Positions 59,924-64,000 of a stretch of DNA of 64,000 nucleotides are shown here, piece after piece. This DNA comes from an uncultured Bacteroidales bacterium. Its GTDB lineage: Bacteria; Bacteroidota; Bacteroidia; Bacteroidales; Muribaculaceae. Positions within the stretch are counted from its first letter, which is position 1; each line of letters begins with the position of its first letter. Made by a program: the position numbers and the translations under genes. The notes beneath the pieces are model-generated. The model saw only the letters and a list, made by a program, of their open reading frames with translations, ran no database searches and was not told the origin of the DNA. The DNA is taken from the NCBI GenBank assembly GCA_902776435.1, contig CACYQB010000002.1, positions 1 to 64,000 of the forward strand, in the 5' to 3' direction.

Positions 59924-60739
59924 ATGGTATCAACTAAAGACTTCAACCCTGAGGAATTGAAGGCCAGGTTCAACCCTGATGGTTCATTGTTACGTCGTGA
60001 GCAGATGATTATGCTTGAGATGGTGACAGAACTGGATAGGATTTGTAAGAAATATAACATCCAGTATTTCTTATATTGGGGCACATTGTTGGGAGCAATA
60101 CGCCATAATGGCTTTATTCCTTGGGATGATGATCTCGATGTAGCTGTGATGCGTCGAGATTATAAAAAGTTATTGAAGGTTCTTCCACGCGAATTACCTA
60201 ATCACATAGTGCTGCAATCAAATGATACCGACAAAAACTATTTCTACCACTTCGCGAAGTTGAGAAATACGCGTTCTTACATTGATGAGGGAAACTATGA
60301 CCGATATTTTAAGGAAAGAGGGATTTTTATAGACATCTTTCCTATAGATAAAACTCGCTGCTGGCTGCATATGTTATCTGAACCCCTTCACGGCCATTGT
60401 TTTAAGATATTAAGAACAAGCAAGGATAATGAAGCATCGATGCGCAAGGTGAGAGTAATTACTTGGATTAATCGTCATGTTTCGTTTCCTGTATTGCGCT
60501 TCATTGCCAAGGTATCTTTTGGAAAAAGTGTCATGTGTGACTATGGTATCCCTCTCCATATCGCACATGACATGGATGATTTGTTTCCCACAGTAACCCA
60601 TCTTTTTGAGGGAGTTGATTTGCCTGTTCCTGCTAATAGTCATCTAATTCTTCAGCAGCTATATGGTGACTATATGCAGTTACCAGACTTGTCATCTATT
60701 ACTGGTCATGTTCAAAAAATTGAATTCTATGATGAGTGA
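59924..60739 (+). CDS. LicD-family phosphotransferase (putative phosphonate-glycan transferase)
   Basis: 271 aa. The LicD motif is complete: YFLYWGTLLGAIRHNGF, then IPWDDDLDVAVMRRDY (Asp68-Asp-Asp-Leu-Asp72, metal-binding), and FIDIFPID. LicD enzymes move phosphocholine or related groups from CDP-carriers to sugars. In this operon the natural donor would be a CMP-phosphonate from the PEP mutase fusion, so it may put 2-hydroxyethylphosphonate on a glycan. This is inference from context. Last gene of the operon. Confidence 0.87.
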   Translation: MVSTKDFNPEELKARFNPDGSLLRREQMIMLEMVTELDRICKKYNIQYFLYWGTLLGAIRHNGFIPWDDDLDVAVMRRDYKKLLKVLPRELPNHIVLQSNDTDKNYFYHFAKLRNTRSYIDEGNYDRYFKERGIFIDIFPIDKTRCWLHMLSEPLHGHCFKILRTSKDNEASMRKVRVITWINRHVSFPVLRFIAKVSFGKSVMCDYGIPLHIAHDMDDLFPTVTHLFEGVDLPVPANSHLILQQLYGDYMQLPDLSSITGHVQKIEFYDE

Positions 60740-60787
60740 ATAATTAAATCTAGTTCATGTAAGTAATTAGGCGGTTGCAACTCAGTT

Positions 60788-61717
60788 TCATTTGAAGTAT
60801 TGTAGCCATTGGTTGACATCATATCGTTGCTTTACTTCATCTGGGACTATAACATAATCTGTCTCATTCATGAATTGATTGATATTCGCCCAAGAATCGC
60901 TACCAATGATGAAAGTGTTCTCTTTACGGTAAAAGTCAAAATCTGCTATTTGTTTGTTCTCCGTCAGCAGTTTTTTATCGAAGAAAAGAGCTTCTAGGGG
61001 CCTACGTGTTAACCCAACCTGTCCTTTCTGGAACATGTCCACCAGACAACGGCTTTTCCTCACGTAATCTAAGTATTGCTCGTAACTGATACTGTTTTTA
61101 CCGCTGTCGTCCACGACAATGAACTTACAACTATAACCATTTGTTTCTAGTTTATTTTTAAGGGTGTTAAGACGTTCACCACGATCTTTTATCATTCCAC
61201 AGAAGAAGAAATCGTAGCAGATGTCTTCTTGCCCTGAGGCGGAAAAGCGATAGAACTGAGGAGTGTATGTCATGCCATATTCTTTTGCGTCCTCTGGGTC
61301 AAAGGTCATCAGTTCATAGCCCATTGCTTTCATTTCTTTCACACGATGGGCTACTTGATCTTGTGGCAAGACAAAGCGCAAACAATTGTTGAAATACTGG
61401 TATCGGCGCACTCCTTTTGGGGTGAGCCATTTGACTGCGCGAAGAGTATTTAAATTAACCACTCCACTTAATAACAGACGGTCGCCTGGTTTCAGTGTCG
61501 TAAGCCATTGGTAACCAATGTTACCTGTTATCTTCTCAACCAAATGACCACTTAGCGGAACACGCCCGACTAACAGGAACTTTAACCCCCTATGCAGGAA
61601 GCCATGAGGCTGAACTAAGAAATCGGGAACACATATCAGGTCACTATTAGTGTCAACTCCCTCAAAGATGTACTTTGGAGCATCTTTAAGACTGACAGAG
61701 TAGTATAAATGTCTCAT
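60788..61717 (-). CDS. Unknown protein of the glycan locus
   Basis: 309 aa, no signal or transmembrane helix. I do not recognise the family with certainty. The C-terminal half (YDFFFCGMIKDRGERLNTLKNKLETNGY..., then VRKSRCLVDMFQKGQVGLTRRPLEALFFDKKLLT) resembles the nucleotide-sugar side of GT-B glycosyltransferases: a conserved R-P-L-E-A-L stretch plays the same role as the EA.A motif. It is on the strand opposite to the rest of the locus, ends 49 bases from licD and is moderately AT-rich. A capsule or LPS glycosyltransferase is plausible. Confidence 0.65.
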   Translation of the reverse strand: MRHLYYSVSLKDAPKYIFEGVDTNSDLICVPDFLVQPHGFLHRGLKFLLVGRVPLSGHLVEKITGNIGYQWLTTLKPGDRLLLSGVVNLNTLRAVKWLTPKGVRRYQYFNNCLRFVLPQDQVAHRVKEMKAMGYELMTFDPEDAKEYGMTYTPQFYRFSASGQEDICYDFFFCGMIKDRGERLNTLKNKLETNGYSCKFIVVDDSGKNSISYEQYLDYVRKSRCLVDMFQKGQVGLTRRPLEALFFDKKLLTENKQIADFDFYRKENTFIIGSDSWANINQFMNETDYVIVPDEVKQRYDVNQWLQYFK

Positions 61718-61740
61718 AAATAATCATGATTTTAAAATTG

Positions 61741-61754
61741 TGTACAAATGTACA
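61741..61754. promoter_or_regulatory. Palindrome TGTACA-aa-TGTACA
   Basis: Listed as TGTACAAATGTACA. It lies in the divergent space between the unknown glycan gene (minus) and the glycosyltransferase-like gene (plus), about 100 bases before the promoter of the latter. It could be an operator, but a chance dyad in AT-rich sequence is not excluded. Confidence 0.25.
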
Positions 61755-61841
61755 ACATTTTATATTGATAAGATTTAAGATGTCAAGATTATTTATTACT
61801 ATTGATCTAAATGATTACTGTGTCTTTTTCTGTATTTTTGA

Positions 61842-61871
61842 TTGTTTTATTCTGAATGTTCAGTATATTTG
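61842..61871 (+). promoter_or_regulatory. Promoter of the 61900 glycosyltransferase-like gene
   Basis: TTG (61842-61844), 19-base spacer, TATATTTG (61864-61871), 28 bases before ATG at 61900. It shows that the open frame upstream of 61900 is not translated. Confidence 0.7.
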
Positions 61872-61899
61872 CATTCTGATAATTGATAGCAAAACTTGT

Positions 61900-62919
61900 A
61901 TGGAGAAATTTCCGGCTAAGATTGATGTGGCGGTGTTGTTGCTGTTTTTCACTCGCACCGACTCGTTTGAGAAAGTCTTTGAGGCTGTTCGTGAGGCTCG
62001 ACCTTCCAAGTTGTTCCTCTATCAGGACGGACCTCGTGGAGAACGTGACTTGCCAGGTATTGAAGCGTGCCGCAAGATTGCTGAGAATATCGACTGGGAA
62101 TGCGAGGTTTATCGCAAGTATCAGGAGCGCAACTACGGTTGTGACCCCTCTGAGTACTTGTCACAGACGTGGGCATTCAGCATCGTGGACAAGTGCATTG
62201 TCCTGGAGGATGACGATGTGCCTTCGCAGTCATTTTTCCCGTTCTGCAAGGAACTGCTTGACCGATATGAGAGCGATGAGCGCATCACGATGATTTCGGG
62301 ATTCAATACTGATGAAATCACTCCTGACATTCAGGATGACTATTTCTTTACATCGGTGCAGAGTATTTGGGGGTGGGCTTCATGGAGACGTGTTATCGAT
62401 CGTTGGCAGGGCGATTATGCCTTCCTTGATGATGAGAACAGCATGAGGCTTCTCCGTTCTAGATGCAAGCGCCACGGTTTCCGTCAGGCGATGATTAACA
62501 TGGCTCGCGACCACCGTGCATCGGGAAAAGAATATTACGAGACTATCATGTGGGCAGATATGGTGCTTAACTCGGGCTTGGCCATCATGCCCACCCGTAA
62601 TCTGATCAACAACCTGGGTGCCGTTAATGATTCCACTCATTTCTCATCTTTGTCAACGATGAATCACCGCATGCGGTGCATCTTCACGATGAAGCGCTAT
62701 GAACTGGATTTCCCGCTCAAGCATCCACGTTATGTTATCGAGAATGTGGAGTTCAAGGACCGCTACTTCAAGGTTCATGCATGGAACCACCCATGGATCA
62801 AGGTGATGAATTCCTTCGAAGAATTATTCTTAAACCTCAAACAGGGCAACTTCTCATATATCGCCAAATCCATCAATCGCCGTGTAAGCAAGTGGGTGGG
62901 CAATTATAAACACAGTTAG
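61900..62919 (+). CDS. Glycosyltransferase-like protein (HlpA/hemolytic-protein type)
   Basis: 339 aa GT-A-like protein. VLLLFFTRTDSFEKVFEAVRE opening, IVLEDDDVPS (Glu103-Asp106, metal-binding DxD-like) and SIWGWASWRRVIDRW are typical of the Bacteroidales family annotated as hemolytic protein HlpA-like, now regarded as glycosyltransferases. The long frame before 61900 contains the promoter and is excluded. GC content returns to that of the housekeeping genes, so this gene is outside the AT-rich block. Acceptor unknown. Confidence 0.85.
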   Translation: MEKFPAKIDVAVLLLFFTRTDSFEKVFEAVREARPSKLFLYQDGPRGERDLPGIEACRKIAENIDWECEVYRKYQERNYGCDPSEYLSQTWAFSIVDKCIVLEDDDVPSQSFFPFCKELLDRYESDERITMISGFNTDEITPDIQDDYFFTSVQSIWGWASWRRVIDRWQGDYAFLDDENSMRLLRSRCKRHGFRQAMINMARDHRASGKEYYETIMWADMVLNSGLAIMPTRNLINNLGAVNDSTHFSSLSTMNHRMRCIFTMKRYELDFPLKHPRYVIENVEFKDRYFKVHAWNHPWIKVMNSFEELFLNLKQGNFSYIAKSINRRVSKWVGNYKHS

Positions 62920-62948
62920 AACTAAATAGCAACATTTGTAATAAAATA

Positions 62949-62981
62949 ACAAGCTCCCAACCTTGATGGTTGAGAGCTTGT
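62949..62981. terminator. Terminator hairpin between convergent genes
   Basis: ACAAGCTCCCAACC pairs with GGTTGAGAGCTTGT around TTGAT, followed on the plus strand by GTGGTTTT. Ends the HlpA-like gene; it lies 30 bases after the stop. Confidence 0.75.
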
Positions 62982-62989
62982 GTGGTTTT

Positions 62990-63010
62990 AAAAAGAACGG
63001 GGTTCTTTTT
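62990..63010 (-). terminator. Terminator of rpsP
   Basis: AAAAAGAAC pairs with GTTCTTTTT around a 3-base loop. Overlaps the rpsP stop codon by two bases and has runs of A/T on both sides. Confidence 0.65.
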
Positions 63011-63590
63011 ATGCCTCGGCAGCGGGAGCTTCCTCAGCAGGAGCCTCAGCGGCGGGTTCCTCGGCGGGAGCCTCAGCCTCCTGAGCGGCCTTTGCAGCCT
63101 CAGCCTCGGCAGCAGCCTTAGCGGCAGCGATCTCGGCTTTCTTCTTGGCTACGGCCTCAGCCTTTGCCTCGTTCTTCTTGGCCTCCTCGGCGATGGCTTT
63201 CTTGTCGGCAGCCTTCTTGTCGTCGCGGTCCTTGTTGCGGATTGCGTCGAGCTTAGCCTGCTTCTGGGCCTTCCAGGCCTCGAAACGCTTCTGAGCCTCT
63301 TCCTCGGTGAAAGCGCCCTTCTTGACGCCACCCTGGAGGTGCTTCATCAGCATCACGCCCTCGCGAGAGAGAATGTTGCGTACAGTGTCGGTGGGAATTG
63401 CACCTACGTTGATCCAATAGAGTGCACGTTCGAAATTCAAACTGATGGTAGCAGGATTAGTGTTGGGGTTATAAGAACCAATCCTTTCGATAAATCTACC
63501 ATCTCGTGGTGCCCTGCTATCGGCAATAACAATGGGATAGAACGCATAGTCCTTGTGACCGTGGCGCTGCAATCTGATCTTTGTTGCCAT
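63009..63590 (-). CDS. rpsP: 30S ribosomal protein S16 with long Ala/Glu-rich tail
   Basis: 193 aa. The first 82 residues are a normal S16: [42 protein letters not shown] (described by KIRLQRHG and [10 protein letters not shown]). After it comes a lysine-rich helix (about 95-150) and an alanine/glutamate/proline tail with repeated AEAPAEE units to the end. S16 is needed for 30S assembly. A tail is common in Bacteroidetes S16, but here it is longer than the domain. It runs as a separate unit near the tRNA. Confidence 0.93.
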   Translation of the reverse strand: MATKIRLQRHGHKDYAFYPIVIADSRAPRDGRFIERIGSYNPNTNPATISLNFERALYWINVGAIPTDTVRNILSREGVMLMKHLQGGVKKGAFTEEEAQKRFEAWKAQKQAKLDAIRNKDRDDKKAADKKAIAEEAKKNEAKAEAVAKKKAEIAAAKAAAEAEAAKAAQEAEAPAEEPAAEAPAEEAPAAEA

Positions 63591-63634
63591 AATTCTAACA
63601 GTTTAAATTTTTAATGAGTTATTTAAATTTTTAC

Positions 63635-63665
63635 ATAAAAAAAGTGACCTTGTTGAAGGGTCACT
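63635..63665 (-). terminator. Terminator after the tRNA gene
   Basis: AGTGACC (63643-63649) pairs with GGTCACT (63659-63665); on the minus strand the stem is followed by TTTTTTT. Lies 6 bases after the tRNA. Confidence 0.85.
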
Positions 63666-63671
63666 CTCTTG

Positions 63672-63742
63672 TTGTCCTGGAAGGATTCGAACCCTCGCAA
63701 GCGGAACCAGAATCCGATGTGCTACCATTACACCACAGGACA
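63672..63742 (-). tRNA. tRNA-Gln (CTG)
   Basis: 71 nt on the minus strand. Acceptor TGTCCTG pairs with CAGGACA; D arm with GTGTAATGGTAGCAC; anticodon loop TTCTGGT between CGGA and TCCG gives anticodon CTG; T arm GAGGG-TTCGAAT-CCTTC with one G-T pair. CCA is not encoded. The first base pair of the anticodon stem (T-C) is mismatched. Confidence 0.92.
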
Positions 63743-63759
63743 ATTCCTAATTGCGACTG

Positions 63760-63789
63760 CAAAGGTACTGCTTTTTTTGTTACCACCAA
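63760..63789 (-). promoter_or_regulatory. Promoter of the tRNA-Gln gene
   Basis: Minus strand: TTG (63789-63787), 19-base spacer, TACCTTTG (63767-63760), about 18 bases before the tRNA 5' end. Confidence 0.7.
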
Positions 63790-63850
63790 GAAAAAATTCA
63801 ACTTTTTTTCATTTTTTCTGATTTTTTCTTACTCCAGCAAGTTTCTGGCG

Positions 63851-64000
63851 CTACTCAAACCGCATGGTGGCGGTAGGTTTGATGGTCGAAATGATGTGGC
63901 TTGCGCCAAGCAGCGTGAGGTAAGACACGAGAATAATGCCCACGTTGAGCAACACCAGGGCGGGCACACTCAGCTGAATGGGCACGTAGGGCATATAGTA
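63851..64000 (-). CDS. FtsX-like ABC transporter permease, C-terminal fragment (cut by window end)
   Basis: The last 49 codons of a leftward gene: a transmembrane helix (VPALVLLNVGIILVSYLTLLG) and the closing ISTIKPTATMRFE. The ending I.P...MR(Y/F)E is that of FtsX/MacB/LolC-type permeases. The rest lies right of the window. The stop codon is at 63851-63853. Confidence 0.75.
   Translation of the reverse strand, partial: YYMPYVPIQLSVPALVLLNVGIILVSYLTLLGASHIISTIKPTATMRFE

Noticed and set aside
61726-61899. 58 extra N-terminal residues of the HlpA-like protein
   Set aside because: The segment contains a full consensus promoter (61842-61871) and an atypical Cys/Phe/Ile-rich translation. Family members start at the MEKFPAK position.
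56282-62919. Genomic island carried by a phage or integrative element
   Set aside because: No integrase, transposase, tRNA-associated repeats or conjugation genes flank the AT-rich block. The tRNA at 63672 is separated from it by GC-rich genes and no attachment repeat was seen.

Overview
The window looks like a chromosomal piece of a Bacteroidales bacterium (Prevotellaceae or Muribaculaceae type; genus not resolvable from sequence alone). Reasons: many genes carry the Bacteroidetes promoter pattern TTTG/TTG, about 19 bases, TAnnTTTG; there are Bacteroidales-specific families (DUF5606, DUF5063, DUF6108, DUF4835); NusB is the long two-domain type and FBPase is class III; and operon orders such as nusB-yajC-ybbR-coaE and yicC-gmk-nadD are those expected in this phylum. 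I count 60 protein-coding genes supported as intact, one truncated gene (a C10 peptidase), one gene cut by the right edge, and one tRNA.

Layout. 1-9.9 kb: an S9 lipoprotein peptidase, DUF2284 and DUF486 proteins, a membrane metallophosphoesterase, a DEAD-type helicase, class III FBPase and an OmpA-like lipoprotein. 10-19 kb: B12-dependent ribonucleotide reductase, the truncated C10 peptidase, a YwqG-like protein, a GH29 fucosidase, an S1-domain protein, an RsiV-like lipoprotein, RsmG and an MBL hydrolase. 19-24 kb: an ECF sigma / putative anti-sigma / DUF6108 / beta-barrel operon, a paralogous beta-barrel, a secreted protein of unknown function and RlmH. 24-27 kb: NadC with a DAHP synthase-chorismate mutase fusion, and an SDR. 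27-38 kb: two long leftward housekeeping operons (nusB to nlpC; dnaN to rlmB). 38-45 kb: an Omp28-like thiol protein with a dockerin, DUF1015, Fur, a HAD phosphatase, an FAD oxidoreductase, a SIMPL protein and a UmuC polymerase without UmuD. 45-52 kb: an ABC-F protein, M18 aminopeptidase, DUF5063, NadD, Gmk, a small barrel and YicC.

52-63 kb is a surface-glycan locus: a GT2 glycosyltransferase, a KdsC-like phosphatase, a Wzx-type flippase, GalE, then an AT-rich block encoding phosphonoacetaldehyde reductase, PEP mutase fused to an N-terminal nucleotidyltransferase domain, phosphonopyruvate decarboxylase and a LicD-family transferase, followed by two more glycan-type genes. Read together, the four-gene block spells a route PEP -> phosphonopyruvate -> phosphonoacetaldehyde -> 2-hydroxyethylphosphonate, then (inferred) CMP activation and transfer to a glycan. 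This is the most interesting system in the window. The right end has rpsP with a long Ala/Glu tail, tRNA-Gln and the C-terminus of an FtsX-like permease.

Between genes there are two striking repeat phenomena: at least eight degenerate arrays with a strict 7-base period and a loose CTAAnnn theme, and three copies of a large nested palindrome with an AT-rich core and GC-rich mini-hairpins.
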